Origin: Coxiellaceae bacterium
GTDB taxonomy: Bacteria > Pseudomonadota > Gammaproteobacteria > Coxiellales > Coxiellaceae
Direction: 5' to 3'
DNA: 8,842 nucleotides
NCBI GenBank assembly: GCA_014238445.1
Contig: JABABC010000171.1
Span: 1 to 8,842 of the forward strand
Made by a program: the position numbers and the translations under genes. A model generated the notes under the pieces. That model made no database searches and was not told the DNA's origin. It saw only the letters and a list, made by a program, of their open reading frames with translations. This document shows positions 1 to 6,227 of this stretch, one piece after another (position 1 is the stretch's first letter; each line of letters starts with the position of its first letter).

Positions 1-195
1 ATAACAATCGCAACGCTGACTCACAAATTTTTTGATTATCACAACCGTTCCGTCTGTTGACCCATCGTCTCTAATAATCAAAAACCAATCATTACAACTT
101 TGTGAGGATAAACTCTCTAGAAATTCTTCTAAATAGAGCCCTCCGTTATATGTAGATAACAAAACCACAATTGATTTTTTCTTTGTTTCAACCAT
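1..195 (-). CDS. Family 2 glycosyltransferase, N-terminal 65 codons (3' end outside window)
   Basis: Partial gene. Only the amino-terminal 65 residues lie in the window, and the reading frame is still open at base 1. It starts with KKSIVVLLSTYNGG (residues 6-19), then LYLEEFLESL, then the nucleotide-sugar binding motif RDDGSTDGT (residues 42-50). This is the classic GT-A N-terminus of family 2 glycosyltransferases, where the Asp pair binds UDP or dTDP and a metal. Such enzymes add one sugar to the lipid-linked repeat unit at the cytoplasmic face of the inner membrane; donor and acceptor cannot be read from this fragment. The ATG at 195 overlaps the end of the polymerase gene by 8 bp and has a GGGTGG-type ribosome site a few bases upstream inside that gene, so the two are probably translationally coupled. 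The fragment is AT-rich like the polymerase gene. The family call is firm; the specific sugar is unknown. Confidence 0.88.
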   Translation of the reverse strand, partial: MVETKKKSIVVLLSTYNGGLYLEEFLESLSSQSCNDWFLIIRDDGSTDGTVVIIKKFVSQRCDCY

Positions 196-1345
196 AGCGA
201 CCACCCATTTCATTTGCTGAAATTCCACCCTTATCTTTTACGATAAAAAAATCAAATAACACCAAAAGACAGACAATAACCAACATTTTATAACTGATTA
301 AATATTGGAAAAAAAATATAAACAAAGAGCATACACAACAAAACACTAACAAAGAAAAATTTAAAAAAGATTTCTCACATTGATATTTCCTATAAAAAAT
401 ACCAGAGATGCTTCCGTATAATATATTCAAGCAAATCACACCTATAGTACCAAAATGTAAATAACAAGCTCCTAGATAGCTCATCGCTGTATTTTTAGGA
501 TTAGCTAAATGAGAATTCATCCATAACTCATGAGTTACACTAAAAAATGGCTCATGAAACCCATTAATAAAAAAATCAATGGCATTTGACACTGGCGCAC
601 TGACATACACAATTACCCAGACGATTCCAACAGGAACCTTTTTCCACCCTTCAACGACATTCATGCCGCTCAAGAAAGTGCTGTCCCCAGTTCTAATACT
701 CCCCAGCAGACTCATAAATAAGCATATGCAAGTAAAACCAACTATTACTGACATAACCATGTGGCGAAGACTAAAGTGATTCCTGTATTTTAAATAAACC
801 CCAAAAAAACAATAACTCCATGCTTCAATCATAGAACCACGAGATAAATACAGAACACAAACACATGACTGGAAAAACAAAAGTATTAAAGCAAACTTAA
901 TATGTCCCTTATAGATAAAAAATAACGAGACAATAATCGGCATGTAAAATAAATAGTTTTTACCACGGCCATAACTTTTATATGAATACTGTGAAACATG
1001 CTGATGAAGCTCAGTCGCCAGAGGGGTATGACCAAAGTGGCAATAATTATAAATTAATATAGACACATAAACTAAAATGATACAGAAGGAAGCAATACTT
1101 CGTATGACTTCTGAAAAATACAACTGCCTCACACGGTAACCAGCTTGCAACGATGGAGCATAAAATGAAAATATCTTATAAGGCAAATAGTAAGAAGCCA
1201 CACTGACTAAACATGCCAGAAACAAAACACTTAATGACCTATCATTAATTGTATAAAAAGAAACCGGATGCAACACGTAACAAACAATCGACACAATCCA
1301 CATTATGATAAAAATACTAAAAACGTCAACTGAATTAGCTTGCAT
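188..1345 (-). CDS. Wzy-like oligosaccharide repeat-unit polymerase (multi-pass membrane protein)
   Basis: A 385-residue, very hydrophobic protein with about ten probable membrane segments (for example residues 8-28, 37-55, 83-100, 131-146, 149-167, 196-214, 238-256, 298-314, 327-350, 354-369). A large loop carries the conserved-looking patches YGRGKNYLFYMP (125-136) and LSRGSMIEAW (167-176), followed by LGSIRTGD (214-221). This layout, the length and the position between chain-length regulator and glycosyltransferase genes fit Wzy-type O-antigen or capsule polymerases, which join undecaprenyl-linked repeat units on the periplasmic side. Wzy proteins share little sequence, so the call rests on topology and context. 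A flippase (Wzx) or ligase is the main alternative; Wzx usually has 12 segments and more than 400 residues, which disfavours it. The ATG at 1345 has AGGGG six bases upstream. The gene is strikingly AT-rich: bases 241-300 have 15 G or C in 60. It lies directly downstream of the ops element and overlaps the next gene by 8 bp. Confidence 0.72.
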   Translation of the reverse strand: MQANSVDVFSIFIIMWIVSIVCYVLHPVSFYTINDRSLSVLFLACLVSVASYYLPYKIFSFYAPSLQAGYRVRQLYFSEVIRSIASFCIILVYVSILIYNYCHFGHTPLATELHQHVSQYSYKSYGRGKNYLFYMPIIVSLFFIYKGHIKFALILLFFQSCVCVLYLSRGSMIEAWSYCFFGVYLKYRNHFSLRHMVMSVIVGFTCICLFMSLLGSIRTGDSTFLSGMNVVEGWKKVPVGIVWVIVYVSAPVSNAIDFFINGFHEPFFSVTHELWMNSHLANPKNTAMSYLGACYLHFGTIGVICLNILYGSISGIFYRKYQCEKSFLNFSLLVFCCVCSLFIFFFQYLISYKMLVIVCLLVLFDFFIVKDKGGISANEMGGRYG

Positions 1346-1351
1346 GCTTAG

Positions 1352-1356
1352 CCCCT
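1352..1356 (-). promoter_or_regulatory. Ribosome binding site of the polymerase gene
   Basis: On the minus strand AGGGG sits six bases before the ATG at 1345. It supports that start and places the 5' leader (1346-1495, including ops) entirely outside coding sequence. Confidence 0.55.
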
Positions 1357-1446
1357 GAGCTCAATTTAATAAGACGCAGAAAATACACGTTTAAGACCGA
1401 CTAGAAGAATCAGAAACATCACAAATAAACATCAACGCCCCTAGAA

Positions 1447-1458
1447 CACGCTACCGCC
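1447..1458 (-). promoter_or_regulatory. ops element (RfaH recruitment site of a JUMPstart-type leader)
   Basis: The minus strand reads GGCGGTAGCGTG, identical to the 12-base ops core known upstream of E. coli RfaH-dependent operons. In that system RNA polymerase pauses at ops and RfaH binds the exposed non-template strand, then travels with the polymerase to suppress pausing and Rho termination and to recruit ribosomes. Here it lies 37 bp after the stop of the RfaH-like gene and 101 bp before the start of the polymerase gene, in the same orientation as both. It is preceded by AGG, as in the E. coli JUMPstart. I do not see the rest of the 39-bp JUMPstart conserved. A perfect 12-base match in exactly this place is very unlikely by chance. 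Confidence 0.9.
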
Positions 1459-1469
1459 CTACGAAGGGC
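1456..1469 (-). other. Short perfect hairpin abutting ops
   Basis: GCCCT-TCGT-AGGGC on the minus strand gives a 5-bp stem with a four-base loop. Its 3' arm shares the first three bases of ops (GGC). No T-run follows, so it is not an intrinsic terminator. It could help RNA polymerase pause at ops or simply be a leader RNA fold. The role is inferred; the structure itself is seen in the sequence. Confidence 0.4.
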
Positions 1470-1476
1470 ATCGCAT

Positions 1477-1534
1477 AAAAAAACAGCCTGGCGACCTATG
1501 CTTTTTCCAGCATATCCATTTTAACGGCCAGCTG
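1477..1534 (-). terminator. Possible intrinsic terminator or attenuator at the end of the rfaH-like gene
   Basis: On the minus strand CAGCTGGC (1534-1527) can pair with GCCAGGCTG (1492-1484) with one bulged G. The 3' arm is followed immediately by seven T residues (1483-1477). Within the 34-base loop a second perfect stem forms: TATGCT (1514-1509) with AGCATA (1502-1497). The fold covers the last codons of the rfaH-like gene and ends before ops. It resembles an intrinsic terminator, but with a long structured loop and overlap with coding sequence, so translating ribosomes could disrupt it. If active, it would reduce transcription from the head of the operon into the polymerase gene. Confidence 0.33.
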
Positions 1535-1999
1535 TGTGTGACGATTCGCGATTTCCAATAATACAACGGCACGTTCATGCCCTTTTTGTGTTTGAAAAAC
1601 CGCCTCATACCCTTTAAACGGCCCGTCCATGAGCATGACCTTGTCGCCAGCATTAAACTTGGCTGCTTGCATCATCCAATCACTGAGACGCTCAGCGTTT
1701 TGTTGCAAGCCATGAATGAAGTCGGTTGGCACGCGAGCAGCCTGTTGACCAAACCTCACCAACCCTGACACACCTCGCGTGGAACGAATGGGAGACCAGT
1801 TATCAAATTGCGAATCTAACTCAATAAATAAATATCGCGGAAACATGGGGCCTGTTACCGGCTTATAAACACCTCTCACACGTTTATTTTCTGTAAGATT
1901 AGGCATATAAACCTGATAATCTTGCTGCTCAAGGTTTCTTAATGCCACCGTTTCTTGTTGTGGCTTTGAGTAAACTAAATACCACGCCTTGTCAGACAT
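1496..1999 (-). CDS. rfaH: RfaH-like transcription antiterminator (specialised NusG paralogue)
   Basis: A 167-residue protein, close to the 162 of E. coli RfaH. The NusG N-terminal domain starts with WYLVYSKPQQE (residues 6-16), followed by KRVRG (39-43), GPMFPRYLFIELD (50-62) and TRGVSGLVRFG (74-84), which closely parallels the corresponding RfaH stretch. The C-terminal KOW part begins at AGDKVMLMDGPFKG (117-130). RfaH-type proteins bind elongating RNA polymerase at ops sites and keep it going through long surface-polysaccharide operons while coupling ribosomes to it. The position matching the E. coli interdomain glutamate E48 is glycine (G50), while the arginine matching R138 appears kept (R143). 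The start at 1999 has AAGG six bases upstream, overlapping the stop of the wzz-like gene, so translation is probably coupled. A perfect ops site lies 37 bp downstream. Family call firm; a locus-specific paralogue rather than the genome's only RfaH is possible. Confidence 0.9.
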   Translation of the reverse strand: MSDKAWYLVYSKPQQETVALRNLEQQDYQVYMPNLTENKRVRGVYKPVTGPMFPRYLFIELDSQFDNWSPIRSTRGVSGLVRFGQQAARVPTDFIHGLQQNAERLSDWMMQAAKFNAGDKVMLMDGPFKGYEAVFQTQKGHERAVVLLEIANRHTQLAVKMDMLEKA

Positions 2000-2007
2000 A
2001 CATCACC

Positions 2008-2967
2008 TTAGTCTTTTATTTCAGCTGAAGGTGAACGAACACCTGAAAAAGCTAATAGCAAACACAAAAAAACGGCTACGACCACACCTAAGAAAGTCAT
2101 CATGATCAGCTTAATGTGATCACTTAACCCTGTCGGCGCAGATGAACGCTGCATCTCACCCATAAAATAGGCAGGCTGAATCATTGATAATGCCATTTGA
2201 TCTGATGCCAGTGTTTTTTGCAGAATAAATAACTGCTGCTGCAGATCCACCGTTGCGACCACCAGCTGAGTTTCTTCCAAATCAGCAATACGTATCAGCG
2301 CATCGGACACTGAACCATCGTCAGGTGTGACTGAACCAACCTCACTGCGTTTCGCTGCCTGGATCACCTTCTTAGGCGAAGGCATCTGATCATTCAATGC
2401 GTGTACATGAGTAGAGGATAACCAGCGCTGTTTCTTTTGAATGGCAGCAATAGCTTGCTCATCCCAATCAATATAATGACCTAATGATTGCTGTAAGGTT
2501 ATCAATAAAGGTGCTTGATAGTCATTCACTGCCTGCAACACCTCTCGCATACTCATTTGAACATCATGTAACCGTGACTTAGGTGCCTGTACTGTGAGTG
2601 TTAATATTGACTGATTATGATTTTTTGGATCAGGCCTTACCTTCACAGAAAGCCTGTGCCCTTCGTCCTGCACTGCTTGATGCGCCCAACCATTCATACT
2701 TAATTGTATAAATTGCTCAAGTGCAAAAGGCGCTAATAATGCTTTCGGATTACTGGTAACATTATAGCCCTCCATGGAGGGAGGCATGGATGCTTTAACT
2801 AACGTTTGACTGAAACTATATTCTGGTGTTGTTTTTGTGGTCACAACCAACCCAGCCAAAAAAAACACCCCTATGATAAGCAAACACAACCACTTGCGCC
2901 TCCAGACAATCGCAATCAGATCGCCTAGTGTTATGACATCCGATTCAACTGACGCTGACCGTTCCAT
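2008..2967 (-). CDS. Wzz-type polysaccharide chain-length determinant (polysaccharide co-polymerase)
   Basis: A 319-residue protein with the Wzz layout: a short cytoplasmic start with VITLGDLIAIVWRRKW (11-26), a first membrane segment (about 24-43), a long periplasmic domain rich in Gln and charged helices (about 45-283), and a second membrane segment (about 285-307) followed by a short basic/acidic tail. The ITLGDL..IVWRRKW start and PEYSFSQTLVKAS after the first segment are typical of the Wzz family. Wzz oligomers sit in the inner membrane and set the number of repeat units that Wzy joins. No Walker motifs or C-terminal tyrosine kinase domain follow, so it is not a full Wzc/BY-kinase. The start at 2967 is well supported: AAGGAG lies a few bases upstream, inside the end of the aminotransferase gene, which it overlaps by 23 bp. 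Eight bases separate its stop from the rfaH-like start. Likely partner is the polymerase encoded at 188-1345. Confidence 0.86.
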   Translation of the reverse strand: MERSASVESDVITLGDLIAIVWRRKWLCLLIIGVFFLAGLVVTTKTTPEYSFSQTLVKASMPPSMEGYNVTSNPKALLAPFALEQFIQLSMNGWAHQAVQDEGHRLSVKVRPDPKNHNQSILTLTVQAPKSRLHDVQMSMREVLQAVNDYQAPLLITLQQSLGHYIDWDEQAIAAIQKKQRWLSSTHVHALNDQMPSPKKVIQAAKRSEVGSVTPDDGSVSDALIRIADLEETQLVVATVDLQQQLFILQKTLASDQMALSMIQPAYFMGEMQRSSAPTGLSDHIKLIMMTFLGVVVAVFLCLLLAFSGVRSPSAEIKD

Positions 2968-4069
2968 CTTTCACTCCTTCTTTTAGTATTTTTTCTAAGT
3001 GATGGCTCACTTGCTCAACATCACTCTGTTGCATTGCCGGATAAAACGGCAAGCTCATCACAACGTTTGCTGCTGCTTCTGTATGAGGAAATGACAATGC
3101 AGCACACGGGTATGGCTTCATAGCCGGTTGTTGATGCATACCCATTGGGTAATGAACGGCTGTGGGAATACCATGACTGTGCAGTTTTTCCTGAACGCCC
3201 GCACGATCGGTAACACGCACGGTGTATTGACCGTAAACACTCGTATTATCTGCTGTAACCACTGGCTTTACTAAGCCTTGCGGTAATGCGTGCTCATACC
3301 ATTGAGCGACCACTTGCCGCTGCGATACTTCCTGCTCAAAGACCGCTAGTTTTTCCAGCAAGATTGCAGCTTGGATCGTTGCCATTCTGCCATTACAACC
3401 CATCACATCATGCACATAACGTTCACGCTGGCCGTGATTAATTAAACAGCGCATGGTCTCTGCTAACTCAGCGTCGTTGGTAAAACACGCACCGCCATCA
3501 CCGTAACAACCCAACGGCTTTGAAGGAAAGAAACTCGTACACCCAATGGTGGTTAAACCACACGAACGCTGCCCATGATGCGTTGCTCCAAAACTTTGAG
3601 CTCCATCTTCAATCACGGGCAACCCATACTTTTCAGCTATTTGATTAATCACCCTGTAGTTAGCCGGCTGACCATAAAGACTCACAGGCATGATGGCTTT
3701 GGTTTTGTCGGTGATCACAGACTCGATCAATGTCTCATTGATGTTATAGGTTTCTGGATGAATATCGACTAACACAGGCACTGCACCGACTCGCGCAATG
3801 ACTTCTGCTGTGGCAAAGAAACTGTATGCCGTGGTAATCACTTCATCACCTGGGCCCACACCCAATGCCAGCAAAGCGACCTCTAACGCAGCGGTACCAC
3901 TGTTCATCGCAACTGTATGCTGCACACCAATATACTCCGATAAAGCCGCTTCCAACTGCTGGATCTCAGGGCCGAAGACATATTTTCCATGATCTAACAC
4001 ACGCAAAACAGCTTGATCAATCTTAGGCTTCAACTGACGGTATTGCCCGTCTAAATCAATAAACTTCAC
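2945..4069 (-). CDS. WbpE/WlbC-like nucleotide-sugar aminotransferase (DegT/DnrJ/EryC1/StrS family)
   Basis: A 374-residue PLP enzyme from the preferred GTG at 4069. The internal aldimine motif SFFPSKPLGCYGDGG puts the PLP lysine at residue 184, next to the K185 I recall for Pseudomonas WbpE. EDGAQSFGA (154-162) carries the Asp that contacts the PLP ring nitrogen, and NSGTAAL (56-62) the phosphate loop. Overall resemblance to WbpE is strong throughout (GPGDEVIT, TKAIMPVSLYGQ, IQAAILLEKL, PTAVHYP). WbpE transfers an amino group from glutamate to the 3-keto sugar UDP-2-acetamido-2-deoxy-ribo-hexuluronate on the way to 2,3-diamino-glucuronate derivatives. A QdtB/FdtB-like 3-aminotransferase is the alternative. 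Start choice: the frame extends to a GTG at 4093 without a visible ribosome site, whereas GTG 4069 has GAGG five bases upstream and begins VKFIDLDGQY, the usual family start. It is the first gene of the minus-strand operon. Confidence 0.9.
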   Translation of the reverse strand: MKFIDLDGQYRQLKPKIDQAVLRVLDHGKYVFGPEIQQLEAALSEYIGVQHTVAMNSGTAALEVALLALGVGPGDEVITTAYSFFATAEVIARVGAVPVLVDIHPETYNINETLIESVITDKTKAIMPVSLYGQPANYRVINQIAEKYGLPVIEDGAQSFGATHHGQRSCGLTTIGCTSFFPSKPLGCYGDGGACFTNDAELAETMRCLINHGQRERYVHDVMGCNGRMATIQAAILLEKLAVFEQEVSQRQVVAQWYEHALPQGLVKPVVTADNTSVYGQYTVRVTDRAGVQEKLHSHGIPTAVHYPMGMHQQPAMKPYPCAALSFPHTEAAANVVMSLPFYPAMQQSDVEQVSHHLEKILKEGVKDGTVSVS

Positions 4070-4093
4070 TTTAACCTCGGAAAATCTACCCAC

Positions 4094-4249
4094 ATTAATA
4101 CGCCAATAAGTGATAACATACTATATGTTCAAGAACGCGCAATCATAGCTTAGCTCCCCCCTGGATGCAATGAGAACCCCGCCACTTTGAACGCCAATAC
4201 AATAGTGCTACCATCGCCTATCGCTATGACTCAGCACAGGATTTCTCTG
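4094..4249. promoter_or_regulatory. Divergent promoter region between the polysaccharide operon and purB
   Basis: No gene lies here; it must hold the promoters of both directions. Toward purB, TTGAAC (4187-4192) and TACCAT (4209-4214) are spaced 16 bp apart, each matching sigma-70 consensus at four of six positions. This would start transcription near 4221, just ahead of the ATG at 4250. Toward the polysaccharide operon I see TTGAAC on the minus strand (4132-4127) and TATAGT (4125-4120), but not at a proper spacing to each other. A perfect inverted repeat (4115-4129) lies among them. No PurR operator (ACGCAAACGTTTGCGT type) is visible. These elements are weak matches. Confidence 0.3.
4115..4129. 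repeat. Perfect 6-3-6 inverted repeat, candidate operator
   Basis: AACATA-CTA-TATGTT is a perfect dyad with three bases between the arms, about 46 bp upstream of the aminotransferase GTG. The size suits a dimeric helix-turn-helix regulator. The stem is AT-rich with no T-run of terminator type, so a DNA-level operator is more plausible than an RNA hairpin. The identity of any regulator is unknown, and a chance occurrence in AT-rich DNA is possible. Confidence 0.3.
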
Positions 4250-5623
4250 ATGACAACCTCACATACCCTACTTGCCCTCTCTCCCTTAGATGGCCGTTAT
4301 GCCCACATCACCGACCCACTCTCTAGCGTGATGAGTGAATTTGGCTTAATTCGCTACCGCACTCTCATTGAAATTAGCTGGTTACAAACACTGTGCCAAC
4401 ACCCTCAAATGGCCACCACACCATTAGATGATTCAGAGCAACACACCCTCGCCGCCATATTCAATGACTTTAGCTTAGATGATGCGAAAAGCGTCAAAAA
4501 TATAGAGAAAAGCACCAATCATGACGTTAAAGCCGTGGAATACTTCTTGCAAGAACACTTTAAAAATCACCCCACGTTAGCGCAACGTATCCCGCTGATT
4601 CACTTTGCAGCCACCTCTGAAGATATCAATAACCTTGCCTACGCCTTAATGGTCAAAGAGGCTAGACAGATCCTAAACCAAGCTATCAGTGCAATCATTC
4701 ATCGTCTGACGGATATGGCACGCGAATACGCCGACCTACCCATGCTCTCACGAACACACGGACAAGCCGCCTCCCCCACCACGATTGGTAAAGAATTAGC
4801 CAATGTGGTCGCGCGCCTTAAGCGTGAACACCACCACCTGATGAACTGTGAGATTTTGGGCACCTTTAACGGGGCTGTAGGTAACTACAATGCTCATACT
4901 GTCGCCTACCCCGACATCGACTGGCTCGCCCTCACCGACCAATTTGTGACCTCATTGGGACTCACATTCAACCCCATGACCACCCAAATTGAGCCGCACG
5001 ACGCCTTGGCTGAACTACTAGATCACCTCGCTAGACTCAACGTTATCCTCATGGACCTTAATAAAGACATCTGGAGTTACATTAGCCTCGACTACTTCTC
5101 ATTACTCAAGAAAGCTGATGAAGTCGGCTCATCGACCATGCCACACAAAGTCAATCCCATCGATTTTGAAAACTCAGAAGGCAATCTCGGCATGGCCAAC
5201 GCCCTAGCCACTCACCTAGCAAGACAACTCCCCATTAGCCGCTGGCAACGTGACTTAACCGACTCCACCAGCTTACGCAACTTAGGCAGCGTGTTCGCTT
5301 ATAGCCTCATTGCCTACACAGCCTGCCTAAAAGGCCTCAATAAAATAACCCCTAACACAACAGTACTCGACGATGACCTCAACCAACACTGGGAAGTATT
5401 AGGTGAAGCCGTGCAAACCGTGTTGCGACGATACGGTGTAACAGATGCCTATGAACGCCTCAAAACACTGACGCGTGGCAAAACACTGACTCAGGAAGCC
5501 TTACAAGCTTGGCTTCAAGATCAACCCATACCCGACGATGCCAAACAAGCATTAGCTGATTTAACCCCGCAAGACTACATTGGACTTGCCTCAACCTTAG
5601 CCGTGAAATACCTCGATGATTAA
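4250..5623 (+). CDS. purB: Adenylosuccinate lyase
   Basis: A 457-residue cytosolic enzyme that splits fumarate from SAICAR and from adenylosuccinate, two steps of purine synthesis. Similarity to E. coli PurB (456 residues) extends end to end: LSPLDGRY near the start, KSTNHDVKAVEYFL (87-100), TSEDINNL (122-129), LSRTHGQ with the catalytic histidine (about H170), the flexible signature loop GSSTMPHKVNPIDFENSEGN with the catalytic serine (about S295), and SRWQRDLTDST. The frame is open back to a TTG at 4187, but the ATG at 4250 is preferred. It gives the family length, begins MTTSHTLLALSPLDGRY like other PurB proteins, and has AGG nine bases upstream. The stop overlaps the next gene by 8 bp. It is transcribed divergently from the polysaccharide operon and is likely the first gene of a three-gene unit. 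Confidence 0.97.
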   Translation: MTTSHTLLALSPLDGRYAHITDPLSSVMSEFGLIRYRTLIEISWLQTLCQHPQMATTPLDDSEQHTLAAIFNDFSLDDAKSVKNIEKSTNHDVKAVEYFLQEHFKNHPTLAQRIPLIHFAATSEDINNLAYALMVKEARQILNQAISAIIHRLTDMAREYADLPMLSRTHGQAASPTTIGKELANVVARLKREHHHLMNCEILGTFNGAVGNYNAHTVAYPDIDWLALTDQFVTSLGLTFNPMTTQIEPHDALAELLDHLARLNVILMDLNKDIWSYISLDYFSLLKKADEVGSSTMPHKVNPIDFENSEGNLGMANALATHLARQLPISRWQRDLTDSTSLRNLGSVFAYSLIAYTACLKGLNKITPNTTVLDDDLNQHWEVLGEAVQTVLRRYGVTDAYERLKTLTRGKTLTQEALQAWLQDQPIPDDAKQALADLTPQDYIGLASTLAVKYLDD

Positions 5624-6227
5624 TCCCACGCAACCCTTAATCTTGGGATCCAGCTCGCCTGCTCGTAATGCCTTACTACAACGACTGGGCTTAGCTTTTA
5701 GCATGCATGCTCCGAATATCGATGAAACTGCTCACCCCAATGAATCAGTAAAGACCACTGTGCAACGACTTGCACGAGAAAAGGCCATCACGGTTGCAAA
5801 AGCTCACCCAGACGCACTCATCATCGCTTGCGATCAATTGGTTGAGGTGAATGACCAAGCCCTTGGCAAACCACACACGCATGAAAAAGCCAGACAACAA
5901 TTACAATTATGCAGCGGTCAAACACTGTTATCCAGCACAGCGCTTTGCGTGCTTAATGCGACAACTCAATCGATGCACGAACACTTAATTGAATACCAAG
6001 TCACATTCAAACACCTTACCGAAGATACCATTGAAGCCTACCTACAACGTGACAAACCCTATTTTTGCGCAGGTAGCATTAAAGCTGAAGGTCTGGGGAT
6101 TACGTTATTTGAATCGATGTCAGGTGATGATTACACGGCTTTGATTGGGTTACCACTGATTACCCTCACACACTGCTTAACACAAGAAGGCCTCAACCCA
6201 TTAATCAATAAGGAAGACATCAAATGA
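5616..6227 (+). CDS. yceF: Maf/YceF-type nucleotide pyrophosphatase (probable 7-methyl-GTP pyrophosphatase)
   Basis: A 203-residue Maf-family house-cleaning enzyme. It has the N-terminal LILGSSSPARNALLQRL (8-24, the SxSPxR phosphate motif), the acidic APNIDET (32-38), LAREKA (52-57), the catalytic aspartate in IIACDQLV (69-76; D73), and GKP (84-86). The C-terminal stretch CAGSIKAEGLGITLFESM followed by ALIGLPLITL resembles E. coli YceF, the subgroup that hydrolyses m7GTP, more than the YhdE subgroup that acts on dTTP/UTP. Family biochemistry is the release of pyrophosphate from modified nucleoside triphosphates, which keeps them out of nucleic acids. The ATG overlaps the last codons of purB by 8 bp, and its stop overlaps the next gene as ATGA, so translation is likely coupled on both sides. 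The substrate subgroup is inferred from resemblance only. Confidence 0.9.
   Translation: MINPTQPLILGSSSPARNALLQRLGLAFSMHAPNIDETAHPNESVKTTVQRLAREKAITVAKAHPDALIIACDQLVEVNDQALGKPHTHEKARQQLQLCSGQTLLSSTALCVLNATTQSMHEHLIEYQVTFKHLTEDTIEAYLQRDKPYFCAGSIKAEGLGITLFESMSGDDYTALIGLPLITLTHCLTQEGLNPLINKEDIK

Noticed and set aside
579..779. Small plus-strand frame opposite the polymerase gene
   Set aside because: Antisense shadow of a coherent membrane-protein gene, with no family resemblance.
1456..1469. Hairpin next to ops as a terminator
   Set aside because: The stem is only 5 bp and neither strand has a T-run after it; the T7 tract lies before it in the direction of transcription.
1459..1768. Small frames on both strands overlapping the rfaH-like gene
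   Set aside because: They overlap a well-supported NusG-family gene and encode no recognisable motif.
3575..3992. Two plus-strand frames opposite the aminotransferase
   Set aside because: Shadows of a conserved enzyme gene; no motif and no separate expression signal.
4187..4249. N-terminal extension of PurB from TTG 4187
   Set aside because: It would add 21 residues absent from the family, lacks a ribosome site, and includes a plausible promoter match.
4094..4249. Fluoride riboswitch or PurR operator ahead of the purB unit
   Set aside because: No pseudoknot-like leader or PurR palindrome can be recognised in this short region.
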